This document shows, piece after piece, positions 11,869 to 20,407 of a stretch of DNA of 64,000 nt. The notes below the pieces were generated by a model. It was not told where the DNA came from. It made no database searches and saw only the letters and a list, made by a program, of their open reading frames with translations. Numbering within the stretch: the stretch's first letter is position 1; each line of letters begins with the position of its first letter. Source of the stretch: Gaiellasilicea sp963730405 (GTDB taxonomy: Bacteria; Actinomycetota; Thermoleophilia; Gaiellales; Gaiellaceae); contig CAVSRW010000017.1 of the NCBI GenBank assembly GCA_963730405.1, forward strand, positions 1 through 64,000, given 5' to 3'. The translations under genes and the position numbers were made by a program.

Positions 11869-12831
11869 CAGCCGAGCAGCTCCGTCAGCCGGTCGAGCGT
11901 GAGCTTCTTCCTCGTCCCGTCGCCGGACTCGACCACGACGGCACGGGCGCCGTCGTTCAGCATCGCCGAGAGCGCGTCACGGAGGGTGGTCTGCCCGTCG
12001 AGGAGCGGTCCGACGAGCGCCGTTGGCAGGCTCGAGCGCGACCTCGTCGAGCTTCGTCAGCGAGAGCCGCTTCAGGCCGCGGTCGGCGCCGACGAAGCGG
12101 GCGACGTACTCGTCGGCCGGTTGGGCGAGCAGCTGCTCGGGCGTGTCGTACTGGGCAAGGACGCCGCCTTCGCGCAGGATCGCGATCCGGTCGCCGACGA
12201 GGATCGCCTCGTCGATGTCGTGGGTGACGAAGATGATCGTCTTGCGCAGCTCCTGCTGGATCCGGAGCAGCTCGTTCTGGAGCCTCGTGCGCGTGATCGG
12301 ATCGAGGGCGCCGAAGGGCTCGTCCATCAGCATCAGCGGCGGGTCGGCGGCGAGGGCGCGGGCGAGCCCGACGCGCTGGCGCTCGCCGCCCGAGAGCTGG
12401 GAGGCGTAGCGCGAGCGGTAGTCGCGCGCCGGCAGGTCGACGAGGTCGAGCAGCTCGTCGGTGCGGGTCGCGATCTCTTGCCTCGACCAGCCGAGCAGCT
12501 TCGGCACGGTGGCGATGTTCTCCGAGACGGTCATGTGCGGGAAGAGGCCGACCTGTTGGATCACGTAGCCGATCCCGCGGCGCAGCGCCGTCTCGTCGAG
12601 CTCCCTGACGCTGCGGCCGTCGACGCGCACGTCGCCGGAGGTGAGCTCGACCAGCCGGTTGACGAGCTTCATCGCCGTCGTCTTGCCGCCGCCGGACGGC
12701 CCGACCAGGCAGCAGACCTCGCCGGCCGGGATCGTCATCGAGAGGTCGTCGACCGCCGGTGTGGCGCGGCCGGGGTATCGCTTGGTCGCATGGTCGAAGA
12801 CGATCTCGACCGCCTGGCGCCGGTCCCTCAC
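11868..12831 (-). CDS. Osmoprotectant ABC transporter ATP-binding protein, apparent frameshift near 3' end
   Basis: ATPase of the importer: Walker A GPSGGGKTT, Q-loop, signature LSGGERQRVGLARAL, Walker B LMLMDEPFGALD, and switch His (FVTHDID), matching the OpuCA/ProV type. GTG 12831 is supported by a -10 box TACGCT seven bases upstream. After VALEP the frame ends early, but skipping one base near 12028 gives a CBS-like tail (TTLRDALSAMLNDGARAVVVES) that ends in TGA overlapping the next ATG. The extra base is probably a sequence error. CBS tails in this family sense ionic strength. Confidence 0.9.
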
Positions 12832-12956
12832 CGCGCAAAGCGTACGTGGCCGGACCGTGCGTGCGAAGGCTTGTCCGAACCCTTACCCGGGACTTACCCG
12901 CGCTTTGAGCGCCCTCCGCAACGCTGGGAGAGTCAACTGCGAAGGAGGGCGGATCG

Positions 12957-13346
12957 ATGACGCGGACGAAGGTGGCACTCACGGTCGTACTGTCCGGCGC
13001 GCTCGCGCTGCCGGCGCTCGGGTCGCCCGCGCCGGCGAAGGACGGCGACGTCCTCGTGCGCGGCGCGTGCTCGGCACGGAGCGCGGTGAAGCTGAAGCTG
13101 AGCGAGGAGAACGGCCGCATCGAGATCGAGGCCGAGGTCGACCAGAACCGGAACGGCGTCCCCTGGACCGTGACGCTGACGCGGGACGGCGCGCAGGTCG
13201 CCCGGGCCGTACGGCTGACGCGGCCGCCGAGCGGCTCGTTCGAGTTCCGGAAGCTCGTGGCGAACGGCGCCGGCGCCGACGTCGTCCGCGTGGTCGCCAC
13301 CCGGCGCGGCGAGAGGTGCACCGCACGGGCGACCTGGGCCGCCTGA
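12957..13346 (+). CDS. Small secreted protein of unknown function
   Basis: I do not recognise this 129-residue protein. It has a clear signal peptide (TKVALTVVLSGALALPALG) and a mature part with two cysteines (GACSARS and GERCTAR) that could form a disulfide linking the ends of a small beta-rich domain. GGAGG precedes the ATG. The body alternates charged and hydrophobic residues (VKLKLSEENGRIEIEAEVDQ), suggesting a beta-sandwich. It stands alone between the ABC operon and an EamA transporter. Confidence 0.75.
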   Translation: MTRTKVALTVVLSGALALPALGSPAPAKDGDVLVRGACSARSAVKLKLSEENGRIEIEAEVDQNRNGVPWTVTLTRDGAQVARAVRLTRPPSGSFEFRKLVANGAGADVVRVVATRRGERCTARATWAA

Positions 13347-13369
13347 CCCGCTGGTAGCGTCGGCCCCAA

Positions 13370-14317
13370 GTGGCCGACGTCGCCTACATCCCGGGCGAGG
13401 CCGGCCGCGAACGGCGGCCGGCCGTCGGCTACGCGATGGTGATCACGGCGGCGCTTCTGTTCGCGCTCAACGGCACCGTCTCGAAGGTCGTCCTCCAGTC
13501 CGGGATCTCGTCGCTCGAGCTGACGCAGGCGCGCGCGACGGGCGCCTTCCTCGGCTTCGCGCTCGTGCTCGCCGTGACCCGGCGCGAGAGCCTGCGGCTG
13601 ACCCGGCGGGAGCTGCCGTACTTGATCGTCTTCGGGATCGCCGGGGTCGCGCTCGTGCAGTGGCTCTACTTCGTCTCGATCGGCCGTCTGCCGATCGGGA
13701 TCGCGCTCCTGATCGAGTACATCGCGCCGATCCTGATCGCGCTCTGGGCCTGGTCGGTGTTCAAGGAGCCGATCCGGCGCCGGATCTGGCTCGCGCTCGT
13801 GCTCGCCGTCGTCGGCCTCGCGGTCGTGGTCGAGGTTTGGAGCGGCCTCTCCCTCGACGGGCTCGGCGTCATGGCCGCGCTGGCGGCAGCCGTTGCGTAC
13901 ACCGTCTACGTGCTGATGGCCGAGCACGCGGTGAAGTGGCGAGACCCGGCCTCCCTGACGGCGTACGGCTTCCTCTTCGCGGCGCTCTTCTGGGCGGCCG
14001 TGCAGCCGTTCTGGCGCTTCCCGGCGGGGCGGCTCGACGACAGCGTCTCACTCCTGGGCCACCTCGAGCGCTACTCGCTCCCGGTCTGGCTCCTGCTGCT
14101 CTACGTCGTCGTCGCGGGGACGATGATCACCTTTCTCCTCGTCGCGGCCGCGCTGCGGCACATCTCGGCCACGCGGGTCGGAATCGTGGCGATGCTGGAG
14201 CCGGTCGCCGCGAGCGTGGTCGCGTTCCTCTGGCTCGGGGAGTCGTTCGGTGCGGCGCAGCTGCTCGGCGGGGCGATCGTGCTGATGGCGATCTTGCTCG
14301 CCCAGACCGCCCGGTGA
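13370..14317 (+). CDS. EamA/DMT-family transporter
   Basis: A 315-residue membrane protein with about ten hydrophobic segments in two repeats, each typical of EamA domains (first: ALLFALNGTVSKVVLQSGI; second: AAAVAYTVYVLMAEHAVKW; C-terminal LEPVAASVVAFLWLGESF). Members export metabolites or amino acids; the substrate is not predictable. GTG 13370 has a -10 box TAGCGT nine bases upstream and no ribosome binding site, suggesting a leaderless message. Confidence 0.85.
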   Translation: MADVAYIPGEAGRERRPAVGYAMVITAALLFALNGTVSKVVLQSGISSLELTQARATGAFLGFALVLAVTRRESLRLTRRELPYLIVFGIAGVALVQWLYFVSIGRLPIGIALLIEYIAPILIALWAWSVFKEPIRRRIWLALVLAVVGLAVVVEVWSGLSLDGLGVMAALAAAVAYTVYVLMAEHAVKWRDPASLTAYGFLFAALFWAAVQPFWRFPAGRLDDSVSLLGHLERYSLPVWLLLLYVVVAGTMITFLLVAAALRHISATRVGIVAMLEPVAASVVAFLWLGESFGAAQLLGGAIVLMAILLAQTAR

Positions 14318-14346
14318 GCCGACGGTTTCCTGCTGGCCTATCCCCG

Positions 14347-14393
14347 AAGAGGGTGACGCCCCCGTCCGGCCCGGCGGTAATGCTCACCCCTCT
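14347..14393 (+). other. Inverted repeat overlapping the CAP gene start
   Basis: AAGAGGGTGA (from 14347) can pair with TCACCCCTCTT (from about 14384) across a loop that contains the likely ATG at 14380. If transcribed, the stem would hold the start region in structure. It could be a translational control element or coincidence; it does not match a riboswitch I know. Confidence 0.35.
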
Positions 14394-14887
14394 TGCCGCA
14401 GGTGCCGCCCAAACCTCTGCGCTGCTTTTGCCGCTGCTCTGCGTCATCTGCGTCCTGGCCTCCCGCCGCCAGGCCCGCCGGCCGGACGACGCCGCTGACG
14501 CAGAGCGAGCGCTCGCTGCTCGGCGCCGTCAACGACGTCCGCAGCAGGCACGGGCTGCGCCCGCTCCGAGTCGATGCCGCGCTCACCCGGGCCGCGCGCT
14601 CCTACTCGGCCACGATGATCCGGACCGACGTCTTCGCCCACGGCGCGATGGCTGCGCGGCTCGCGTCGCACGGCGCCCGCGGTCCGGCGTTCGGCGAAAA
14701 CCTCGCCTGGGGCGTCGGCCGCCGCGCCTATGCCTGGAACGTCGTCCGCAGCTGGATGGCGAGCCCGGGCCACCGTGCGAACCTGCTCCGGGCCCGCTGG
14801 AACCGGATCGGGATCGGAGCGCTCAAGGGCAACTTCCAGGGCCATCGCGGCGCGACCGTGATCACGGCCGACTTCGCCGGGCGCTAG
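14380..14887 (+). CDS. CAP-domain (SCP/PR1) secreted protein, probable frameshift in signal peptide region
   Basis: The C-terminal 120 residues form a CAP domain (SERSLLGAVNDVRSRHGL, FAHGAM, FGENLAWG, WMASPGHRANLL), found in secreted proteins of unclear or lipid/peptide-binding function. In the domain frame the N-terminus is poor, starting from a TTG. The adjacent frame from ATG 14380 encodes a good signal peptide (TSALLLPLLCVICVLAS). One extra base near 14470-14490 would join the two, matching the pattern of errors elsewhere in this window. Confidence 0.75.
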
Positions 14888-14927
14888 GAAGGCCCCGCGG
14901 CTCCGTCTCCATTTCGCCGAACCCTCC

Positions 14928-15365
14928 CTAGTTCTCGGCCATCAGCGCGCGGAGCTCGGTCAGCTTCTCGCGCCGGAGCTCGTCGCGCTCGCCGCGCTCG
15001 AGCCGATCGAGCAGGCCGCGGACGAGCGGTGCGAGCTCGACGGGGTTGAACGGCTTCGTGATGTAGTCGACGCCGCCGATGTCGAGCCCACGGGCCCGGT
15101 CGCGAAACTCGGCCCGCGCGGTGAGGAAGATGATCGGAATCTCGGCCGTGCGCCCGTCCTCGAGCAGCGCCTCGGCGACCCCCCAGCCGTCGAGCCCGGG
15201 CATCATCACGTCGAGCAGGATCACGTCCGGCCGGTGAGCGCGCGCCGACTCGAGCCCCGAGGGCCCGTCGCCCGCCTCCAGCACGGGCATCCCCTCCGCC
15301 TCGAGGTTGACACGGCAGAGCAGCCGGATCGGCGCCTCGTCGTCGATCACGAGAACGGTGGTCAT
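14928..15365 (-). CDS. Response regulator (receiver plus short coiled tail)
   Basis: A 145-residue receiver domain with acidic pocket D8/D9, phosphoacceptor D52 (VILLDVMMPG), T82 and K104 (TKPF). There is no DNA-binding or enzymatic output domain; the tail (ERGERDELRREKLTELRALMAEN) is a short charged helix. It follows the large kinase gene by 22 bases, so they form a pair. The output is probably through protein contact, or it acts as a phosphate sink. Confidence 0.9.
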   Translation of the reverse strand: MTTVLVIDDEAPIRLLCRVNLEAEGMPVLEAGDGPSGLESARAHRPDVILLDVMMPGLDGWGVAEALLEDGRTAEIPIIFLTARAEFRDRARGLDIGGVDYITKPFNPVELAPLVRGLLDRLERGERDELRREKLTELRALMAEN

Positions 15366-15387
15366 CCGCTGTGACTACCCGGCGGTG

Positions 15388-18300
15388 TCATGTCTCAGTC
15401 TCCGCGACGCGCAGCTCCAGCACGAACGTCGATCCTCTTCCTTCGCTCGAGTCGACGCGGATCTTGCCACCCATGGCGGTCACCAAGCCCTCCGCCAGGA
15501 AGAGCCCGAGCCCCGTCGCTCCGGCACCGATCGCGCCGGTCGAGGCGGAGTCGCCCCGGTAGAACTTGCGGAAGATGCGCTCCTGCTCGGCGTGCGGGAT
15601 CCCGACGCCCTCGTCCTCGACGCTCACCTCGACGGCGTCCTCGCGGCGCCGCGCCGCGACCGTGACCGTCCCGCCTGCCGGCGAGTAGCGCACGGCGTTG
15701 TCGAGCAGGTGCGCGAGCACCTGGCCGAGCTTCTCGCCGTCCGCCTCCGCGGCCAACGGCTCGTCGGCGAGCTCGACGACGAAGCGGTGGCCGTTCCGCC
15801 CGTCCCCGCCCTCCGCCGTGCGCACGGCCTCGCTGACGACCGCCCCGACGTCGGTCTCGGCGAGCTGAACGGCGATGTCGCCCGTGTCGAGCTGGGCGAC
15901 CGAGAGCAGACGGTCGACGATCGAGGTCAGCCGCTCCGACTCGGACGCGATGTAGCGGAGGAACGTCGCCCGCTCCTCGTCCCCGAAGAGCACGTCCTGG
16001 CGGAGGAGCGTCTCGGCGAAGCCGTAGATCGAGGTCAGCGGCGTCCGGAGCTCGTGCGAGACGGTGGAGACGAAATCGGACTTCATCTGCTCGACGCTCC
16101 GCTCCGCGGAGATGTCGCGGAACGCGTAGATCCGGCCCGCGACGGCCCCGGCCGGGTCGGTCATGACCGCCTCGCTGAGCGAGAGCCAGACCTCCTCGCC
16201 GCCGCGGCGGATCGGCAGCAGGCGGCTCCCGCCGGGGATGCCGCCGGCCGCGTCCAGCGGCCGGCCGAGCGCCTCGGTCGGGGTCTTGCCCAGCGCGTCG
16301 GCCTGGGCGACCCCGGTGACGCGCTCCGCGGCCGGGTTCCAGAGCACCACCTTGCCGTCGCGGTCGACCGCGACGATCCCGTCGGCGACGTTGGCCAGGA
16401 TCGCCTCGCCTCGCTGCTGCTCGTGGCTGACGTCCTGATAGAGCTCGGCGTTGACCCGCGCGGCGACGGCGGTCGCGCCCAGCGCGAGCAGCGTCTCGAC
16501 CTCCTCCTCGCGCCACTCGCGCGGCCGGTGCGAGTAGACGGCGAGGATCCCGTGGACGGACTCGTCGGGGCCGATCATCGGGATGCCGAGGTAACCCCTG
16601 TAGCCGCCTACGAGCATCACGTCCGCCTCGCCGACGCGCGGATCGGCCGCAACATCGGCTATCGCGCGGGTGGCGCGGGTCTGGACGATGTCGCCGACGA
16701 GCCATGCGGTCGACGGCATCCGGGTCTCGAGCGCCGCCACGTCGCCGGCCCCGGCCGCTGCGCGGACCACGACCTCGTCACCCTCGAGCATGCGGCCGGA
16801 GGCGCCGTCGGCGCTGAGGAGTTGCCGAGCGTGGCGAACGGCCTGGTCGAGCACGTTTTCCGGGTCGAGCTCCCCGGCAAGGTCGCGGCCCGCCCGCGCG
16901 AGCCGCTGTGCCAGCTCCCGCGAGCGGCGCTCGCGCTCGTACAGGTCGCTGCGCTCGAGCGCTCCCCGCGCCGCCGCCGCCACCTGGCCGGCAAGCTCGA
17001 GCTGGTCGTCCCCGAACGATCGCTCCCCCTGGAAGAAGACGAGCACGAGCCCGGCAGCGCCCGCACCCGGCTGGATCAGCGGCACGGCCAGCAGCGAGTC
17101 GCGCCCGGCCGCGGCGGCGGCGGCTCCGAGCCCGTCGCCGAACCGAGCGTCGTCGAGGAGCCGGCGCGAGGCCAGGACCTTGCCGCCGCGGGCGCAGTCG
17201 GCGAGCTCGGGAGCCGCGACGCGGAGATGCGCTGCGAGGGCGTCCGAGAGCTCGTGACCGCCCACGAGCTCGAGCTCGGAGCCGAGCCCGCGGAGCACCG
17301 CGGCAGAGTCCCCGCCGAGCGCCTCGGCCGCGGCCTGCGCGACCGCGTCCAGCGTCTCCTGCTCCGACAGTGGCTCGCTCAGAACCGCGGCGATCCGGAA
17401 GAAGCCGCGCTCGATCTGGGTCTGGCGTGCGCTCTCCTCGTACGCCTCCGCGTTCCGGAGCGCAATCGACGCGAGGCTGGCGAACGCTTCGATCAGCCTG
17501 AGGTCGGAGAGCTCGAAGCGGCCGGGCTCGCGCGAGCAGACGCCGAGGACGCCGCGAATCTCCCCGAACGAGAAGATCGGCGCGTCCATCACCTCGGCGA
17601 ACTGGGCGTACGTGGCGGTCGGCGGCGGCTGCTCGGTCTCGCTGAATCGCCGCCGCAGCACGGGCTTGCCGGTCGCGATCGCCTCCCCGATCGTGCCCGC
17701 CACCGGGATCGTGCGCCCGATCTCGCTCTCCGGGATCCCCAGCACGGCGCGGCAGACGAGCTCCGAGCCGCCCGGCTGCAGTGTCCAGCAGTCGGCCGCG
17801 TCGGCATTCACCAGCGCGCGGACCTCCTCGACGAGGCGGTCGATCACGACGTCGAAGCGAAGGTCGCTCGTCAGCGCCTCGCCGGCCTTGAGCAACGCCT
17901 CCTGCTCGGCGAGCCTGCGATCGCGGTCCCGGAGCAGCCTGGCCGTGTCGAGGGCGACCGCCGCCTCGCGCGCGACCGCCTCGAGCAGCGCGATCTCGTC
18001 GGGCCGCCAGGCCCCCGTAACCGAGCGGTGGACGGCGAGGACGCCGAGCAGCCGGTCCTGGGCGAGAATCGGTGTCGCCAGCACGGCATGCACGCCTCGT
18101 TTCGTCAGCTCGCGAACGTCTCCGAGCATTGCGTCCTCGAGCTCGGGGGCCGCGAGGACGTCGGCCACGGCGACCGTGCCGCCCGTCCGCGCCGAGAGGT
18201 TCACGACCGGGAACTTCGCGGCGTCGCCGAGCGGCGCCACGCCCGCGTGATCCCACTCGGCGATCACTTCCATCCGCTCGCCGGGGTCGCCGAGGCGCAT

Positions 18301-19230
18301 GAAACAGCGGAGCGCGCCGAGGGCGCCGCCGACCTCGCCGAGCACGGCCGGGAGCACCTCCTCGACGTTGCCGGAGCGGAGCTCGAGCGAGATCCGGGAG
18401 ATCAGCTGCTCGCGCTCGAGCGCGTCCCCGAGCGCGACCGTCGCTCGCGAGCGCTGCAGCGCGAGCCCCGCCTTGTTCGCGAACGTCTGCATCCGCGCGA
18501 GCTCGTCGTCCTCGAACACGCGTGGGTGTCGGACGGCCCCGAAGACGACGCCGATCACCTCCTGATTCGCGCGAACCGGGACGTAGACGCAGCTCTTCAC
18601 CCTCGCGATCGCATTCAGCCGCTGGTTCACGACCGACGAGTGCACCGCGTCGTAGACCGCGAACGCCGATCCCTCGCGCACGGCCGCGTTGATGCCCGAG
18701 GGCTCGCGGTCGAGCGCGACGCGCTGCCCGAGCAGCTTCGCGTGGTCGCTGCCGCCCTCGCGTGCGGCGATCAGGACGGCGGCGCGACCCTCGTCCTCGA
18801 TCAGGGCGAGATTGGCGAGGTCCAACTCGAAGACCTCGGCAAGCTCGTCCAGGAGCAGCCGGGCGACCTCGGCGGGATCCGCGGCGTCGAGCAGGCGATA
18901 CGAGAGCAGGGCGGCATCGGGCTCCCGCCCGGCGAGTGCCGGCCGTTGCGACCGAAGCCTCGGGACGGCAGCGAGCGGGACGGCGGCGAGGACGATCGCG
19001 ACGAAACCGACCAGGACGTTGCCGGCGAGCGGCTCGCGCTCGATCAGGATCGCGATCCCGAGGACGGCCGCGGCGACGCCGAGCGACGCAAAGACGAGGG
19101 CGCCGGCGAAGCCGTTCCCGCGCAACCGACGGCCTTCGCGCCAGTGGTTCACGCCCGCAGCGAGGTAGAGCGCCGCGAGGATGATCAACGGCACCGCGTT
19201 GAACAGCACCGCCTGTGTCTCAGCGTTCAC
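15388..19230 (-). CDS. Multi-GAF, PAS-containing membrane sensor histidine kinase
   Basis: A 1280-residue hybrid of sensors. Order: three hydrophobic segments in the first ~95 residues, about five consecutive GAF-like domains (each ends in the pattern LLGVLAVH / VIGVVFGAVRH / IRGVLGVCSREPG), one PAS domain (ILANVADGIVAVDRDGKVVLWN), HisKA with phosphorylated His near residue 1059 (SHELRTPLTS), and an ATPase domain with N box HLLDNAVRYS and G boxes DEGVGIP and GLGLFLAEGLV. Start GTG 19230 has TATGAT twelve bases upstream; a longer ORF continues to 19347 without support. The adjacent receiver is its likely partner. Five GAFs suggest integration of several small-ligand or redox signals. Confidence 0.9.
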   Translation of the reverse strand: MNAETQAVLFNAVPLIILAALYLAAGVNHWREGRRLRGNGFAGALVFASLGVAAAVLGIAILIEREPLAGNVLVGFVAIVLAAVPLAAVPRLRSQRPALAGREPDAALLSYRLLDAADPAEVARLLLDELAEVFELDLANLALIEDEGRAAVLIAAREGGSDHAKLLGQRVALDREPSGINAAVREGSAFAVYDAVHSSVVNQRLNAIARVKSCVYVPVRANQEVIGVVFGAVRHPRVFEDDELARMQTFANKAGLALQRSRATVALGDALEREQLISRISLELRSGNVEEVLPAVLGEVGGALGALRCFMRLGDPGERMEVIAEWDHAGVAPLGDAAKFPVVNLSARTGGTVAVADVLAAPELEDAMLGDVRELTKRGVHAVLATPILAQDRLLGVLAVHRSVTGAWRPDEIALLEAVAREAAVALDTARLLRDRDRRLAEQEALLKAGEALTSDLRFDVVIDRLVEEVRALVNADAADCWTLQPGGSELVCRAVLGIPESEIGRTIPVAGTIGEAIATGKPVLRRRFSETEQPPPTATYAQFAEVMDAPIFSFGEIRGVLGVCSREPGRFELSDLRLIEAFASLASIALRNAEAYEESARQTQIERGFFRIAAVLSEPLSEQETLDAVAQAAAEALGGDSAAVLRGLGSELELVGGHELSDALAAHLRVAAPELADCARGGKVLASRRLLDDARFGDGLGAAAAAAGRDSLLAVPLIQPGAGAAGLVLVFFQGERSFGDDQLELAGQVAAAARGALERSDLYERERRSRELAQRLARAGRDLAGELDPENVLDQAVRHARQLLSADGASGRMLEGDEVVVRAAAGAGDVAALETRMPSTAWLVGDIVQTRATRAIADVAADPRVGEADVMLVGGYRGYLGIPMIGPDESVHGILAVYSHRPREWREEEVETLLALGATAVAARVNAELYQDVSHEQQRGEAILANVADGIVAVDRDGKVVLWNPAAERVTGVAQADALGKTPTEALGRPLDAAGGIPGGSRLLPIRRGGEEVWLSLSEAVMTDPAGAVAGRIYAFRDISAERSVEQMKSDFVSTVSHELRTPLTSIYGFAETLLRQDVLFGDEERATFLRYIASESERLTSIVDRLLSVAQLDTGDIAVQLAETDVGAVVSEAVRTAEGGDGRNGHRFVVELADEPLAAEADGEKLGQVLAHLLDNAVRYSPAGGTVTVAARRREDAVEVSVEDEGVGIPHAEQERIFRKFYRGDSASTGAIGAGATGLGLFLAEGLVTAMGGKIRVDSSEGRGSTFVLELRVAETET

Positions 19231-19267
19231 TGGCCGTCCAGGATCATAGAGACGCGGATGCTGCTTT

Positions 19268-19290
19268 GAAAGATGGGCCGACCGGCCTAT
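19268..19290 (-). promoter_or_regulatory. Palindromic operator-like motif upstream of kinase
   Basis: On the minus strand GGCCGGTCGGCC is followed by CATCTTTC, 38 bases before the kinase start. A nearly identical motif, in the same orientation to its gene, lies at 24654-24673 upstream of the diacylglycerol-kinase-like gene. The palindrome (arms GGCCG/CGGCC, two-base spacer) suggests a dimeric regulator. Confidence 0.5.
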
Positions 19291-19318
19291 TGGCACCGAC
19301 CCGATCGGGGAATAGCGT
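19290..19318 (+). promoter_or_regulatory. Sigma70-type promoter for candidate sRNA
   Basis: TTGGCA at 19290-19295, a 17-base spacer, and TAGCGT at 19313-19318. This is near-consensus spacing. The predicted start falls at about 19320-19325, exactly where the folded RNA begins, and the transcript would end at the terminator at 19369-19408. Confidence 0.6.
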
Positions 19319-19319
19319 G

Positions 19320-19410
19320 GCTGCACTGGGCGATGCGAACCGCGCAAGCGCGGGGAGCATTGGAAGCGGCCCTGTCGCGACGACCCCCCCGACGCGACAG
19401 GGCTGTTTTC
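19320..19410 (+). ncRNA. Candidate structured small RNA, about 90 nt
   Basis: Between a promoter and a terminator lies a compact fold: GCUGC (19320-19324) pairs with GCGGC (19366-19370), CGAUGC (19331-19336) with GCAUUG (19357-19362), and CCGCG (19340-19344) with CGCGG (19349-19353) around CAAG. Internal loops are ACUGGG/GAA and GAA/GGA. A second hairpin with a C7 loop follows as terminator. No coding sense is seen. The C-rich loop recalls the actinobacterial 6C RNA, but only one loop is C-rich, so I do not assign it. Confidence 0.55.
19369..19408 (+). terminator. Intrinsic terminator with C-rich loop
   Basis: An 11-bp perfect stem (GCCCTGTCGCG / CGCGACAGGGC) with a 13-base loop containing seven consecutive C, followed by TGTTTTCC. 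It ends the candidate sRNA and lies upstream of the ispH promoter (TACGAT at 19433-19438). Confidence 0.75.
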
Positions 19411-19444
19411 CTTCTGCGGCGGGAACGCAGGCTACGATCGCGTC

Positions 19445-20407
19445 ATGGTCGAACGCGTCCTCCTCGCCTCGCCCCGCGGCTACTGCGCAGGTGTCGAGCG
19501 TGCGGTCGAAACGGTCGAGCTCGCACTCGACCACTACGGGCCGCCCGTCTACGTCCGCAAGCAGATCGTCCACAACATCCACGTCGTCCGGGACCTCGAG
19601 GCGCGCGGCGCGATCTTCGTCGACTCCGAGGAGGAGGCTCCCCAGGGCGCGACCATCGTCTACTCCGCGCACGGCGTCGCCCCGGCCGTCAACGCCGCGT
19701 CCGCACGGCTCCGCCACAACGTGATCGACGCGACGTGCCCGCTCGTGACCAAGGTGCACGTCCAGGCGCGCCGCTACGCCGCGGACGGGTACACGGTCAT
19801 CCTGATCGGCCACGCCGGCCACGAGGAGGTGGTCGGCACGATGGGCGAGGCGCCCGAGGCGACCGTGCTGGTGCAGGACGTCGCCGAGGCAGAGGCGCTC
19901 GACCTGCCCGCCGGCGCACGCCTGGCGTACATCACCCAGACGACGCTGTCGGTCGACGAGACGGGCGAGATCATCGGCGTTCTCCGGCGCCGCTTCCCGG
20001 CGATCCACGCGCCGAAGAAGGAGGACATCTGCTACGCGACCTCCAACCGGCAGTGGGCCGTGAAGGAGATGCTGACCGAGGTCGACCTGCTGCTCGTGAT
20101 CGGCTCGCGGAACTCGTCGAACTCGAACCGGCTCGTCGACGTCGCCCGGGCCGGCGGGATCGACTCCTACCTGATCGACGACGAGACCGAGATCGAGGAA
20201 GCGTGGCTCGACGGCGTGCGGACGGTCGGAGTCACCTCCGGCGCGTCGGCGCCCGAGAAGCTCGTCAACCGGGTCTGCGACTGGTTCCGCGCCCGGGGCG
20301 TCGACCGGATCGAGCCGTTCCGGATGGTCGACGAGGACGTCACGTTCAGGCTGCCGGTGGAGCTTCGCCGCGAGCTCGCACTCGCTGAGGCTCAGAACGG
20401 GTCTTAG
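19445..20407 (+). CDS. ispH: 4-hydroxy-3-methylbut-2-enyl diphosphate reductase
   Basis: Last enzyme of the MEP pathway, making IPP and DMAPP with a [4Fe-4S] cluster. The 320-residue protein keeps all three cluster cysteines: C14 (RGYCAGV), C98 (DATCPLV) and C196 (ICYATSNRQ), plus the catalytic TQTTLSVDET and VIGSRNSSNSNRL. A -10 box TACGAT stands six bases before the ATG, so the message is probably leaderless. It converges on ileS with a four-base overlap of the two stop regions. Confidence 0.97.
   Translation: MVERVLLASPRGYCAGVERAVETVELALDHYGPPVYVRKQIVHNIHVVRDLEARGAIFVDSEEEAPQGATIVYSAHGVAPAVNAASARLRHNVIDATCPLVTKVHVQARRYAADGYTVILIGHAGHEEVVGTMGEAPEATVLVQDVAEAEALDLPAGARLAYITQTTLSVDETGEIIGVLRRRFPAIHAPKKEDICYATSNRQWAVKEMLTEVDLLLVIGSRNSSNSNRLVDVARAGGIDSYLIDDETEIEEAWLDGVRTVGVTSGASAPEKLVNRVCDWFRARGVDRIEPFRMVDEDVTFRLPVELRRELALAEAQNGS

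Noticed and set aside
15307..19269. A 1320-codon open frame on the plus strand opposite the histidine kinase
   Set aside because: It has the Arg/Ala/Asp-rich composition of antisense frames in GC-rich DNA and no recognisable domain, while the minus strand encodes a complete kinase.
19320..19410. Assignment of the candidate sRNA as 6C RNA, SRP RNA or a riboswitch of ispH
   Set aside because: Only one hairpin has a C-rich loop, no SRP core is present, and the terminator lies before a separate ispH promoter.
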